NCBI GenBank assembly: GCA_000727475.1
Contig: KL647295.1
Coordinates: 993,985 to 1,057,984, forward strand
Direction: 5' to 3'
DNA length: 64,000 bases
Origin: Sarcocystis neurona
Lineage: Eukaryota > Apicomplexa > Conoidasida > Eucoccidiorida > Sarcocystidae
Below the pieces are notes generated by a model. It was not told where the DNA came from, searched no databases, and saw only the letters and a list, made by a program, of their open reading frames with translations. Of the stretch, positions 24,199 through 35,694 are shown piece after piece; the first letter of the stretch is position 1; the number at the start of each line of letters is the position of its first letter. Both the position numbers and the translations under genes were made by a program.

Positions 24199-25074
24199 AT
24201 GCCGTTGCGCAGCCAGTCAGTTCAATCAACAATGCGCTCGCCGCTCCTCCGCCTTGTGGTGGTGGCCACACTCTTTGTCGCCAGTGGCTCCAGGGTTCTG
24301 TGCCAGGGAGTAGAAGAGGGTACGTGTACAATCAACATGTGGTAGGCACCCAAATGTTCGAGGAAGCAGGAGGCGGTACGGAAGTAGTTTTCGTTATGCG
24401 CCTGGATACCGTACGCGGCAGGCGCCAAACTGCTTTTTTGTGTGCAGGAGTGGGTACGCGTGCAAACTGTATGTGGTAGGCACTCCACTGCGTGAAAGAG
24501 GATGAAGTGCGGAACAAGTTTCCTCTATATGCCTGCAGGCACTAGACTGCTTCGTGTGTGATTGTCACGGAATAGCGTGTTGATGGTGTATTGTCTACAC
24601 TGTCCAACGAATACAGAACGTGTTATCGTGGTACTACGTCTCACAATAGCACAGTGACCGCCCTTCTACTAGCAGCAGAGGCGCTCTGTCAAGCTTTGTG
24701 TGCCGCTTTCTTCGTGTGCTTGTCTGGACTTCTCAGAACTCCAAGTTAGTGGAAATCCGCCTGCGCGCCTCCGTGGCGGCCCGACGTCGAATCTAGCCGC
24801 TCGTAACGTCGCACCGCCGCATCCAGTCGTTGTTGAGCGATGGGATGAGCCGGTGATGGAGTCGTGTCCGAGGGCTTTCCGGTGGTTCTTCGCTGAGCTT
24901 TGGAATATTATGAAGGAGCTGTATGGAATCTATCGGCATCCGCTCCAGAACATTCCCTCTAATGCTCCAGAGATAGAAACTGTTTTTGGATATCCCCGTG
25001 ACTACTTCCCGGATGGGTTCCACGAGCTGCCTCCTAAGATGAAAGCCGAACTTTATCGCGACGTCCTACCGTGA
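24199..25074 (+). CDS. gene B: secreted protein, two exons
   Basis: Exon 1 (24199-24319) starts at an ATG; a second in-frame ATG lies at 24232. It encodes a signal peptide (LLRLVVVATLFVASGSRVLC) and ends at a GTACGT donor in phase 1. Exon 2 starts at 24737 after GACTTCTCAG and joins in phase to a frame ending at TGA 25072-25074, about 152 residues in all. The mature protein is Pro-rich at first, then a compact aromatic segment (FRWFFAELWNIMKELYG) and a Pro/Tyr/Phe-rich end. No family recognised. The leader before exon 1 resembles that of exon C on the opposite strand near 46.2 kb. A further protein-like + frame (25086-25376) follows immediately and might be an additional exon or the next gene. 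Confidence 0.6.
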
Positions 25075-25085
25075 CCTTGTAGTAG

Positions 25086-25376
25086 GCGCGTCTGGACGTC
25101 AGCAGGGATCTCCGACGTGGGAGCGTGACTGTCGTAGAGCATGGAGCACCATCGAAGGGTCTCCCGAAATTTTTGGGCGGGGGAATGGTCAGCAAATCAC
25201 TTCTCCGCGACGACTGGCTTGATCAGCAGCGGGCGGTCACTCCTCCGGCAAGTATTGATTGGAAGCGGCTTCAAGTTGGCCACCCACGCGTGGCTATATC
25301 ACCGCGACAGTCCCCGCAATCAAAGCACTTTTTTGATCACACTCGAGACGCGTGTGTGCCTGCGTTGCTCAGTTAG
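25086..25376 (+). other. open frame just after gene B
   Basis: This + frame opens right after a stop at 25083 and reads as protein (ARLDVSRDLRRGSVTVVEHG) for 96 codons to a TAG. A second frame from an acceptor at 25103 also reads well. No donor in gene B exon 2 gives an intron of reasonable length to either. Left unassigned. Confidence 0.25.
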
Positions 25377-25392
25377 GTAGTCGTTGGTTTTT

Positions 25393-25995
25393 CTACACGT
25401 GGCGGTGTAGCGTCGTGCAGCACCCTGTGAGCTTAAGAGGCCGATACGCCGTGTCGCTCGGCCTTGGGGGCGTGACAGTACCTGACGAAAACCGCGTGCG
25501 TATTTTAGTATGGATCAAGGTTACATCCTTTGTAGTACAAGTGCTTTGGAAGTCTGGTGGGTGTGCGTGCGCTGTTACTGCAGACTGCAAAAATAAGTTG
25601 AGTGACCCGCAGTTTCGGGACTTACGTACTGGAAATCGTTCTACCCTCAAACAGCAGGAAAGTACTTCTGTGTAACGCAATGCAGATACAATGCCTCCTT
25701 CCGTCGTCTGTGAGGCGCTTCCCGGCTGCACTACAGGCAGCACCTTCAGTCCCACTGCTGAGGAAAATGCCGACGCGAAGAATATGTACCACCGCATATA
25801 TTCAGTTGCCACGTCCTTTGCAGTGTATGTGTAGGGCTTCGAGTCTGCGGTTGTGTGCGAGTCACGAAAGAGTTTTGCAGCTGCGTTTTTTGGTCTGGTC
25901 ACCAATGACCACGTGCCTTTTATTTCCCCTTCTCCCCACGTGCTGCATTGTGCGAGCCACGAAAGAGTTCGGCATGCCTTCTTCGGCTTGCTCAT
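25393..25995 (-). CDS. hypothetical ORF, 200 codons
   Basis: An ATG-started minus frame of 200 codons, polar and basic, with no signal peptide and no motif I recognise. A frame of this length is close to what chance allows over the whole window, and its 5' part overlaps a diverged 95-bp direct repeat. A 163-codon + frame overlaps. Weakly supported. Confidence 0.25.
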   Translation of the reverse strand: MSKPKKACRTLSWLAQCSTWGEGEIKGTWSLVTRPKNAAAKLFRDSHTTADSKPYTYTAKDVATEYMRWYIFFASAFSSAVGLKVLPVVQPGSASQTTEGGIVSALRYTEVLSCCLRVERFPVRKSRNCGSLNLFLQSAVTAHAHPPDFQSTCTTKDVTLIHTKIRTRFSSGTVTPPRPSDTAYRPLKLTGCCTTLHRHV

Positions 25996-26037
25996 CCGTA
26001 ATCACGCGCCTGCTCCATCCCCTTATTTTCAAGTGTA
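25854..26037. repeat. diverged direct repeat, 95-bp period
   Basis: Copies start at 25854 and 25949 (TGTGCGAGTCACGAAAGAGTT against TGTGCGAGCCACGAAAGAGTT, each listed here as a 21-base match trimmed to its core CGAGYCACGAAAGAGTT). Similarity fades but remains visible to about 26037. Confidence 0.6.
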
Positions 26038-26099
26038 AGAGGGTTCCTGTCGGCCGCCTGAGAGTCATCTTGTGCTGTGCTGCGGTATCTTAGGTGAGT

Positions 26100-28650
26100 G
26101 CTTGCTGTCACCGTACTCTTTCCGCGGGTGCAGAACTGCGCGCTGTTTTACTCAGGGGCTCGTCTGTTGATAACAGGTGTTTATACAGACATTTTATTGA
26201 TGACTGTGCAGGAAATCGTGCTCCATAGAACAAGGCAGGCACGGATTTCGCGTTCCCTGCACTCAAATTTAAGGCATGGCAGGGCCTGAGAAGCAAGACT
26301 GAATCTTGCTTCTCATAGAAATCGTACTTACGCTGCCCAGGCACGAAGGAGGACAGAAGGAAGGAGATGTCGGGTGGGCTCCTTCCTGTACAACAGTCCA
26401 AGCTGTAGAGCACATTCATATCCGAGCACTAGAAGCACTCTTAACTCAGATATTCATGAGGAAAGCTTACATGGTCCACTTTTTGTCACACACTTATAAA
26501 GTATTTCAGCACTGCTGAGGGATGATCGGTCAGTGTGTGTGACTTTGATCCTGGGTACTTCTCGACGGATGTGTAGTGGCCGACAAGCGAGCATAGATCA
26601 GAGTTGACTGTTTGCCCCTGTCAAAAGTTTTCTGCATGCTCCATAACTAAACTGACCGATCAAGTACAGAAAGTTATGCATCGTCCTCTCCAGACACGTT
26701 CTCATTGGTCGGGATCCTGCATAAACTGCCTGCCTGCTTTAACAGCAAAGGCACTCCAACAGCTCCGTTTTCGTCCCCTCAACATTAAGCCCCTATGCAT
26801 TCCTCTGTACTTGTCCTGCGCATCTACGTAGACGACCGTCCAATCTATTATGCTGTAACGTCTGCGAAGTTAGCATCCGCATCCGGTGACACTGGTGCTT
26901 AATGCGCGATTGTGGACTGACTGATGCGGACGTCACCTTTCTGCCACGGTAATTGACCACCAATCTCCCAACACACTTACGCAACAAACAAGGCGCCCCA
27001 CTGCGGAGTCTAGCGCCGTGGACTGTGGCTGACAGAAATAAGAATTTGACGTGGAATAGGAGGCGAATTCAGCAGATGATTCACATGTGCCCTGAAGATC
27101 TGAGAGGCAAGCCCATGTGAACCAGTGTTTGGAATGAGGCCGCAATATTAATATCACTTCGTAGAAGCAATTTGTAGCACCCTACCTTTGAAATGGAAAA
27201 TAGTGGAGACCAACGCGCACCACGCGTTCAGTGCAGCTTTTTGTTTAGGTGAACCCTGAATCGCGGATAAAAGCAGAGACCTGGACACTCAATCTTGGAG
27301 TGACAAAGCTTGTCACCTTCGAAAACTGCGATAGAGGCTACAAAAATGTAATCTCACGTGTGTGGTCGTAGCAGAAATTTTACGTCTAAGATTGCCGAAG
27401 GGGGCTAGATAAAACCAACCGCAGACGCAACCACAGTGAAACGCTTGGTTTGAGGGAGAAAAATTATTCCGGAGTGGATTTGCAGACGTCCGTCTCCACG
27501 CAGGTGGGCGTCACGCACCCACGATAGCGGGTAGATACACACATACGTTAATAGGCCAACGTGGAAAGAAACAGTCAGACGCGTAATAAAAGAGTACCTT
27601 CACGAAAGACGTCCAGCTGTGGTGAAATCCCTCGTCTGTGTGTGCTGATGTGTGAGTATCGAGGACGACAGCGGAACAGTCTTGATTGAGGGTAGTAGAG
27701 GCTGGGGTAGCAGTAGATCTGTCGCCTATCTGGCTAATAGTCTTGCCGCTTTTACGAAGAAAATAATGAAGCTTTTGCCGTGAGTATCTGTGTGACTGTT
27801 TCACTTAAATTTTGAATACAGTGTAAACACGGGTCATGAAAACTCGTTGAAGCCCGGAACCTTAAGAGAAAGTAATCATGTCTGACCCACTTATCTCAAG
27901 CGCACAGGAGCCGTGCAGGTCGCTGTCAGGGCGCCTCGTCACAATTTAAATACCGTCTGAAAACAGTGCAGAGGTTGCTGCATAAGTTACACAGGAATAT
28001 GCCTCTCTATCATGCGTGGAGCAGAATTTCTGAAATTTCAGCACTAATGCTGAAGTTGCTGTTCTGTGTCCGTCGGTCACTCAGGAGGCACGCGAAATAT
28101 CACCATGGGCTACACGCTCCGTGCGAATACTCAGCGTCTGACGGGGATGCGGACAATGCCCAACAGACGAAACCATACGCCACCCTTCTTTATTCGGCAC
28201 AGACACTGACTGGGCCGCCGCTGCGTGCACACGTCAGCTACCACTGTATACCCTGTTCTCGCGAGCATACTGACGTGGGGCTGAATTCCACTCTTTTCTG
28301 TGTGAACACCTTTGCAGAGCATTGCATATAAAGGCTGCCTCGCCTGCTGGACATTTCTCAGGAGCAGTAACAGCAGTGGTGCGGATGCGGGAGATGTTGG
28401 TGATGTGGTGCTGTGTAGTTCGGCCGGCTCCTTCGGTGACCCCTGTGCACGTCGAATTTCGCTTTAATCTCACAAACGCGTGAGCAGCCCCACTGCTACA
28501 GCTGAAGCCGCAGAGGTTGCAAGACACCAGTGCGAGCACGCGCAGCACAGGCAAAAGCAGAGGCGTGTGGCTGACGAGGAGCACCACGGCTCACTCGTGC
28601 ATCTTTTACATCGTATCTACGTCGGGTAGTTGAGAGCGAAGCCTGCTCGG
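26100..28650. other. no supported gene
   Basis: Frames are short and without paired splice sites. A minus frame at 28587-28234 looks like a signal peptide followed by a Cys-bearing domain, but it begins at GTG with a stop just upstream and no ATG, so I did not call it. Confidence 0.4.
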
Positions 28651-28798
28651 AGATTATGGACGACTACAGCTTCTCACCGGATGCTTCGTGTTGTACGTAC
28701 GGCGGGTTACTCTCGCGGACTACACCTGCCTCTCTTTACCCCAGCTCTGTCTTATATTATCAATGTTGAAATTTCTCTATTCCACTTGCCACTGTAGT

Positions 28799-29016
28799 TC
28801 ACGGTGGTTCGCGCAGAATGCCTACCGCTCGAAGAGAGTAATTTTCCTGAGATTTGGATAAAACAAGACAGTTCAACCACTTTTACGTGGCAAACCCACA
28901 CCGGTGAACACGTGCACACATCCACCGAGAGTCATACGCAGAAGGGCGTACTTTTTCAGGATGAAGAAACGTGGGCCTTCGCAGCCTTGAAGGGCCGGCG
29001 CCGTTCTGCGTGCTAA
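28799..29016 (+). other. candidate terminal exon
   Basis: After an acceptor with a long pyrimidine-rich tract (CCACTTGCCACTGTAG) a + frame reads as protein (LPLEESNFPEIWIKQDSS) for 72 codons to TAA. A possible upstream exon begins at an ATG near 28656 and meets a GTACGT donor, but its phase does not fit this frame. Function unknown. Confidence 0.35.
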
Positions 29017-29443
29017 AACGCATGACTTGACCGCTGTGTGGGAGCGGCTAGCACGAGCGGCATCGGACGTAGACAGCAGCATGTACTTCTCATGTTTGAC
29101 ATGCGCCTTTCTTTAACACAAGCAGCAACTGTGCGGTTCCCTGCCCCTGAGGCAGCTAAATGCGACCACGCAGCAGTCCATGTCATGGTCTTCCACGTCC
29201 GAATACTTCATTTCTGGCCCGGTAACGCAGGTGTTGCTCACATCAGATGTCGTTCACATTCCAGGTTGACGCAGCACTACACAATACGCATACCCAAGGT
29301 AGTGTACGTGATAGAGACTGCTTGGATAGAGCTCAGTTTGCAATCGCCCTCTTGAGGATAAAGGGCAGTGACGGCACCGTCGAAGTAGAACTGCTTGAGG
29401 ACACAGGGACATGACGGCATTGACAAAAGTGTAGGGAACTAGC

Positions 29444-29821
29444 ATGAGCATCCATACGCTTGAGTTTCATAATGGAGAACTAACAATAGCGCACAGCGGG
29501 ACGAAGGAAACACTTGGCATTTTTACCCTCACTCAGAGTGAAGGAGCCGCCGAAGGCGTGACGCACAGTCTACGGATACCTCAAGGTACAGACAGTTGTA
29601 CGCAAAGGGTAGACCTGCCTCTTTTTGGGCACGACGAGTCTACACTTAGCAGCGTCAAGGACAGAATTTCCCACCTGCCGCACACAAATGTGTCATTCGT
29701 CGCCGGCAACAGGGGGGACACTGCTAACATGCCTGCCGAACGTGTGTACTTTGCACAATGGCACACGATTTCCAGCTGCTGTCGCCTTAGACATACGGGA
29801 GTTCAAAAGAGAGAAAATTGA
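29444..29821 (+). CDS. hypothetical protein, 125 residues
   Basis: A single ATG-started frame (MSIHTLEFHNGELTIAHSG) with balanced composition and alternating hydrophobic residues that suggest beta structure. No signal peptide and no known motif. It could be an intronless small gene or the first exon of a larger one. The region on either side has no clear neighbour. Confidence 0.35.
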   Translation: MSIHTLEFHNGELTIAHSGTKETLGIFTLTQSEGAAEGVTHSLRIPQGTDSCTQRVDLPLFGHDESTLSSVKDRISHLPHTNVSFVAGNRGDTANMPAERVYFAQWHTISSCCRLRHTGVQKREN

Positions 29822-30357
29822 AGGCTTGTTGGTCCCAGGGTGTAGTTTGTCCTCACTGTAGCCCAAAGCCATGTTTCTGGTGATGCCTACAGGCGGGTGG
29901 GTAGGTACGCATTTAGACGGAAGCGGCGTGCCTGAAAACGAACGTCAAGGACTCAACTGTGTCGTCGGCCACGCCTTCAATCCCTGCATGTGAGGGTGCA
30001 TGAAGAAAAACGTGGAGGGCGATGGATCAGAAGAGGAGAAGTCGACTACCGTCATCTTGGGCAGAAACCCGAATATTCGCCTGAGCGCTGAGAACGACGT
30101 CGAAAAGCCAGCGTCAATTCACGACAAAAAAGGGCCTTAAAAATCCGGAAAATCTCCTTTCTTATTACCAGATCTGTTAAAGCAAGAGAGCAGCACCGAT
30201 GTGAGTGAGAGTTTTCCCCTTCCTCTCCAGCTGATTTCATGTGGGCCCACATTGTACGTCACACATCTTGTTTTGCTACAGAGTACAAGAACCATCGCTG
30301 TCAGTTGAATTTTTAAGCATTCTTTACCCAAATGCACCCACTTCTTGGTGCCACAGG

Positions 30358-30653
30358 AAGAACGCGCAAACACATGGGCTTTTGCAAGATGTGTGGGCGT
30401 CTCGCTGTCAAGTGCAGGTATGGTGATTGGCCTAAAAGCGCACAGGAGGCGGCTGCTTAACAAAGACACGGAAATCCACAGCAGAACCATCGATGTTGAG
30501 TTTGCGCCTACGTCCACCATGCTTGGCCGCGAGGAAGTTGCTCTACCCTCGTGCGAGGCATATCTTGTGTCGACGGCGTACGGACGAAAACCCACTAAGA
30601 AATGTGCGTATGCGGGCCTTTGGCGACGCGGATTCAAAGGCAAGACCACGTAG
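30358..30653 (+). other. candidate exon
   Basis: After an acceptor (TTGGTGCCACAG) a + frame reads as basic protein (EERANTWAFARCVGVSLSS) to TAG at 30653. A CAG/GTATGG site inside could be a donor that shortens it. An overlapping 170-codon minus frame looks like the shadow. Unknown function. Confidence 0.35.
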
Positions 30654-31379
30654 GCAGAGACTATACCGAACAGAACACCAAGATGGAGTGGGTCAGAACT
30701 GGAACTGTCGTTCCATTGCTTCTACTGATATATCTGACGGGAAACCTTCAAAAAAGTAGTCGGTCCCCCAAAGAGCGATTCTTCTGACCTGTGCACGCTT
30801 GTGTTCTTGGACTACGCTGTACACGTGCGCACCAGGAATAGGCCACTAGCTCGAAACAAATCGAATAATTTTCCCCGGAAGATCAGCTTGGTAATCTGTG
30901 CAAAACCGAGTGAGTGAGTCTGCTTCAGGGTGAAAAGGTATACGTGACACTTCCCTGGGGGCATCACACGGCATGCGCTTGGAGACGCGACATAGTAGTG
31001 TTCATATGCGGACGGGTGTTTCGCGAGTCGTCGAGTACTATGCATGACAGGCGTAGTGCGGACAAGCTCGCTGGACGAAGAACTCATGAAAACTGACTCA
31101 ACGGAGCAGATTAAGGCAACAAGCGAACGAATGCTGCCGAATATCAGAGGATGCGTGCACGGTTGGCCAAGTCACTGGGGGTAGGTGCCTGCAAAGAAGC
31201 CGAAGAAGTTTTGATGCGGAACACGCTTCTTCATTATCTGAGTGTATCTTTTCGGTTAAATGATTTAGTGTTGCGTCTATGAGGCGGCGAAACTTTCAAG
31301 ACCTCAGGCGGAGCTCTTCACTTCGGGCTGCGGCCTGCCTTGTCAGTAGCCACGGTAACTCGTGGCCCATCCTTGTAGA

Positions 31380-31535
31380 ATGTTCCTCGTCGTCAAAGCC
31401 GCACTGCCGCCTGAAGACGCAAACGTCAATCCTGTTACGCGACGAGAAAGTACCAACTACATAATTGGGATTGGCAGCACACGGACTGCAGTTGACGCAC
31501 TAAGTGTGAAGTATTCACTTGCATACAACGCGTAA
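31380..31535 (+). other. short coding-like segment
   Basis: After the acceptor CCATCCTTGTAG a 51-residue frame with an ATG (MFLVVKAALPPEDANVNPVT) runs to TAA. It is shorter than most gene-finder cut-offs. It probably forms one exon together with the + segments that follow, but phases were not resolved. Confidence 0.3.
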
Positions 31536-31611
31536 ATCGGGCTCTTTGCCCCACCCAGCACTTCGGTTGGGTCTCCTGCCAAATTCATCAAGATACTCCG
31601 TCCCCCCGCCG

Positions 31612-31737
31612 GCATCCTTTCAACTGGAATGTCTCCGCAGGAGCGGAACTACTCTCTCCACCCAAGCTGAGATCCACTCGGCGGCATCCTTTCAGCTCGA
31701 GTGTCTCCGCAGGTGTGGAACTACTGTCTCAAGATGA
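31612..31737 (+). repeat. 72-bp in-frame duplication inside a + open frame
   Basis: Two copies offset by 72 nt (24 codons) both encode ASFQLECLRR then GTT. Between copies Gln, Leu, Glu and a Ser codon differ only synonymously, while Ser/Cys and Leu/Val differ in sequence. This pattern supports translation in this frame (ending at 31737). Confidence 0.6.
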
Positions 31738-32063
31738 GATTACGGGGGAAGATTGCGCCCGACCACCAGACGGGCGCCCGTCGTTCTGTGCGTTGGAGCC
31801 TGTCACTCAGCGCCCACAGTAGAGAGAACGCTGGACAAAAGTCAAATGTGACGTTCCAAAGGACTGTTTCTGAACGAAAAGAAAGTGACCTCATCTCGTT
31901 GAACCGAGAGGAGCGCGTAATGCGGCCCGTGCAGTCGGTCAGGTTATTGAACAGTGCCACCGCACGACACACTGACCACGAATTTTCCCGTGGCACGTCC
32001 GATTCTACCGTTGAGCCGTTCGAGCGCACCTGTGCTGTTCCCACGTGCAAAGCGAAAAACTAG
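31734..32063 (+). CDS. hypothetical ORF, 109 residues
   Basis: An ATG-started + frame that overlaps the end of the previous open frame by four bases. It is Arg/Ser/Glu-rich with no membrane segment (SERKESDLISLNREERVMR). It may be the continuation of the duplicated segment upstream through a splice, or a separate small gene. No family recognised. Confidence 0.35.
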   Translation: MRLRGKIAPDHQTGARRSVRWSLSLSAHSRENAGQKSNVTFQRTVSERKESDLISLNREERVMRPVQSVRLLNSATARHTDHEFSRGTSDSTVEPFERTCAVPTCKAKN

Positions 32064-32119
32064 AGTCGGGTGCTGGGATGGCCGGCGCCTCTAGGTGGAT
32101 AATAATATATATTTGATGC

Positions 32120-32389
32120 ATGGAGTACTTGTGCGAAGATTGTAGACAGCCTCTTCTCACCTGTGGAGATTCTTCAAACTGCACCACACTACAAAAGGAT
32201 ATCAGAAACGTGTACTCCCCTAATTCTCCTTCAGTGCTCGCGCAGTTTGACCTCCGTAGCGCAAGCGTACAGCGGCAGTTCATGAGCAGTTCGCCGCTTG
32301 AGGACGGCATTAGGGAGCCTCGTATTCCAGAGTCAGACGCACTCACACGTCAAGGACAGAAGCAAGGCGGAAATCAGGCGGAAGGCTAG
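32120..32389 (+). CDS. hypothetical ORF with N-terminal CxxC motif, 89 residues
   Basis: An ATG-started + frame beginning MEYLCEDCRQPLLTCGDSSNC. The paired cysteines at the start resemble half of a zinc ribbon, though a second pair is incomplete. The remainder is polar and Ser/Gln-rich. It sits between two other + frames with 56 and about 440 bases of spacing. It could be an exon of a zinc-binding protein. I cannot name it. Confidence 0.38.
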   Translation: MEYLCEDCRQPLLTCGDSSNCTTLQKDIRNVYSPNSPSVLAQFDLRSASVQRQFMSSSPLEDGIREPRIPESDALTRQGQKQGGNQAEG

Positions 32390-32829
32390 CATGAGGCCTA
32401 GAGAATAACTGGATGAGTCTGTCTTCAGCTGCGGAGACCGAAGGCCTTTCTGCAGCATGAAAAGGAATGGCTTGCTTTGCACTGGCCACGTATTGTGAGG
32501 AGGACATCAATTATAGCCTCCTCCGTCCAGTCACCTTAACAGAGCTCTGCGCATGCACCCCCCCCGGACTGCGTTCTGGCCTCTGCCCCGCTTTGCCTGC
32601 ATCGCTTTCTACGGTCTACTTCTCAGTGCCGATTGTCCGGCGGTGGGGTTGTGTATGTGTGTACGATTGACTTGCTTCAATACCCTTCCTACTTTGTGGG
32701 TTTGTACATAAGGCGTTCCTCTCTTTCCTCCAGAGTGAGTGACGCAGTGATGAGTAGCCTCGCAGACGCGGTGTGTCCTCCGGTAGTATTTTGAGGTTTA
32801 CAAGTTGCTGAAGTGTACACTGGAAAACA

Positions 32830-33234
32830 ATGAATGCTCCTTCTTCAACGAGGACTGACCACGCAGGACTGCGCCCACCCCTACGCACGTGCTGTGTCAA
32901 CTCTACTGCAAGTGGATATGAAGCAGACTGGTCCCCTGTAATAACTGCAGTAATGCAGGTCCTAAAACGTCCTCTTGATCTCCAAGCGTCGGGGAAGGCT
33001 ACGCAAAACGGCAAGCCATTTACTATCTCCTGTAGACTATTAGAGAAGCTGAGAACATTGATTAAAAGAAAACATTCTTCTGTTGATGTGCAAGTGTCGG
33101 GGAAGGCTACGCAAAATGGCAAGCTATTTATTCTCCGCAGGTTCTTAGAAAAGCTGAGAACATACCGAAAGGCGCGCAGCAGGGGCAGATGTGTGGAGTC
33201 AGACAAAAGCATTTTGCCAACGACGGCCTCGTAG
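32830..33234 (+). CDS. hypothetical basic protein with internal duplication, 134 residues
   Basis: ATG-started + frame. Two copies of a basic motif (SGKATQNGK then LLEKLRT or FLEKLRT) are offset by 36 codons (DNA copies 32983-33057 and 33091-33162), with a 3-nt length difference that keeps frame. Several differences are synonymous (AAC/AAT, GAG/GAA, AGA/AGG). The minus strand is also open across this region (32616-33377, 253 codons) and carries the same duplication, so strand is not fully settled. I favour + because of the ATG and the pattern of changes. Function unknown. Confidence 0.35.
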   Translation: MNAPSSTRTDHAGLRPPLRTCCVNSTASGYEADWSPVITAVMQVLKRPLDLQASGKATQNGKPFTISCRLLEKLRTLIKRKHSSVDVQVSGKATQNGKLFILRRFLEKLRTYRKARSRGRCVESDKSILPTTAS

Positions 33235-33469
33235 GGTCCGGATTGTTCACCGCTGCGCAGTACAAAATGCATGCACAAGTATTGGCCGAGTAACGGCTGT
33301 TTAGAAAAACGGCTTCCGACTCGACCATTGTGAGTGAAGGTAGAGATTCTCGGCGGGAGTTCTTTCGACGCATGCAAGGGGCATTACTCCGTAGTTCGCA
33401 AGCATACGCTTCTTCGATGTCCAGCAAAGCGTCGACTCTGACACTCGGGGTACTCTTAGCACATACACC

Positions 33470-35600
33470 GGTATAATGATGTGCGCGTATGTGGTCCTTC
33501 AAAGGTGCCTGCCGCTAACAATTGACTGTACGGGTTTTCCTTTGCTCACCGTTATGGCCGACGCTCGCGGTGCGAAGGGGCCTCAGCCCTTCACTGTAGA
33601 TTTGGTCGGAGAGTCAGACACGTTCGTTTTACTCGTACCTCTGCGTGATGCTCAGTTTCCTGGAGTTGTCTGGAGTATACAGAGCTGGGGTACTCTTCGT
33701 TCCAGATGGCAGTACAGCTTAAATATGTCCTGCAGAAAGCGTGTTGATACGGATGGGTCTCAGAGTCTCCGGCGAGTGCAAAGGCACTGGCTATCAAGGT
33801 CATTCCAAGTCTGTTGGAATTCAGTTCACAGTGTCCGCAGGAAGTTTGCAGCTGCACCCTTGTGTTGCGCGACTTCTACCGGGGACAGTGCGCCAGCTGC
33901 CCCGGCCACAACTGCCAGCGACTCTTCCTGCCGCTCCCTCCAGCGTTGCTGTTAAAGTCTACTGCCGCTGGACGCTGCCGCTGCTTTTAGTAGGTGACTG
34001 CAGCTCAAGGATAAAATTCGATTGGAGTCGATCGAGGTTGTTATTTCTCATGTGGCAACAGCGGGGTAAAAGGCACACCCGAGCTTTGCCGCCGTGGTGG
34101 GAACATCAAAAGTCGGCGCATGACGAGCAAGACGTGAACGTGAGCCTTGGTCACCGGCAGACGAGCGGCAAACCCACGCTCTGCAACTCTCCACGGAAGC
34201 TGCCACAGCAGAGCTACGTATGCAAAAATTGTGCACGAATTGTGCACGGCAGATGCGACTGCATCGGAATCAGGGTTTAAGCAGGAGAGGTGTCTGACCA
34301 AGACCACGGACCATGGACCATTGCCATGTGGGAGATGCGCAACAGAACGGCGCGCCGTCGAGGAGGTAGATGCTGACGGGTCCGTCGCGGCCTGCTGCGG
34401 CGTGACGGCAGCGGTCAATGGCGGCGGTACGTGCCCCACTAGCAAGTGGAACGGTAAGGAGGCATATTGCACCATTTGCGCAGCCACGGTCGTAGCGGCA
34501 CCTTGACGACGCAACGGCTACGGACGCGAGCGTGACCAGTGTTCATACCCAGCACACTACCGCGGCAAGTGGGCAGTAGCACGACCGCAGTGGACGCGCG
34601 GCAGGTGGGCAATAGCACGAGCGCAGTGGACCTGCACATACAGTAGTACCAAAACCGAGTGTTGCCACAAGGTGGTGCTGGTCAATGACGAAGGGCGCCC
34701 CCCGACATTCGCAGCGTGGAGCAGCACGGTTGGCCGTTACGAGCAACGCTGCCGACAGCCTATGCAAGTCGAATCCCATGTTGCCCGCCTTCCGGGCCGG
34801 TGTAGGGACGCAGAGAAGCATACTTTTCCGTTTTAAATCCGTCGCCTCCGTGTGCCCTGAAGTCCCCCTGTATGCCGTATTTTGACTGCCGGAGAACTTG
34901 GTCGCCTTTTGGTGCGTTCTCAAAGGTCGTTGATGGCGGTACAACTTGCGTGCCACGGTGGTTCCTCTCCAAGCAAGCAAGCTCTTTCGTAAGGCGTTCT
35001 TTCAAGCTGGTTCGGTGCGGTTTAGTGGCTGCTTGCCTGTTCAGATTTTACTGCCGCAGAGCATTTAAACAAGACGTCGGCGACAATCCTCAAGGTCAGC
35101 TACACAATTTCTGCCGTCTCGCCCCACACTGTTGGGCTTTAGCTGGGAACCGACTCTAGCGGCACGCCGCTCCGTTGACCGCGACACGCAGGTAGTGTGG
35201 AAGCATCTTTTCAGCATGAAAAGTAGCTGAACAAGTTGGCGGGTGTTGTCTGTTCTGATTGAAGTCGGTGCCGCGTTGGGGTGGCCCGCCCGTCTTCTTG
35301 CACCGTCGCGGTGCGGCGCCCTGATATCCTTGGGAACTGTCTCACACTCGAAAAATACTTATGATAAAGTGGTCACCATTACGGGTGCATGGTCCTTTCT
35401 TTTTTGATGACTGCAACAAGCTATCTACTCAGTTGGATAGTCCCGCGCACTTGTGTATAGCGGCGCAGCTACGTTGTCTCCTCGGGAACACCAACACTGT
35501 GCGACTCCGTTGCTCCACGTTAGGCAAGAACACACATTGCACAGATTTTGCAAAGGCAAAACACGCCGGACATCGGTAGGCCTAAGGTACGCAATGTGGG
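33470..35600 (+). other. unresolved coding-like region
   Basis: A 160-codon ATG-started + frame (33476-33955) and an overlapping frame (33741-34280) each contain protein-like stretches (PFTVDLVGESDTFVLLVPL; SVGIQFTVSAGSLQLHP). A switch between them through an intron is possible, and the second looks like a beta-sandwich piece, but no splice pair fits well. From 34.3 to 35.6 kb I see nothing supported. Confidence 0.25.
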
Positions 35601-35694
35601 AAGCAGGAGACACGCTGCTGCCAGTTCTTGTGTATGGATGTTGCTAGTTTTCTGCCAACGGCTCTATTGGACGCTGACTGCAGATTACGCACGG

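Noticed and set aside
28234..28587. A minus frame resembling a signal peptide with Cys-bearing mature part
   Set aside because: No ATG in frame, a stop directly upstream and no acceptor; begins only at GTG.
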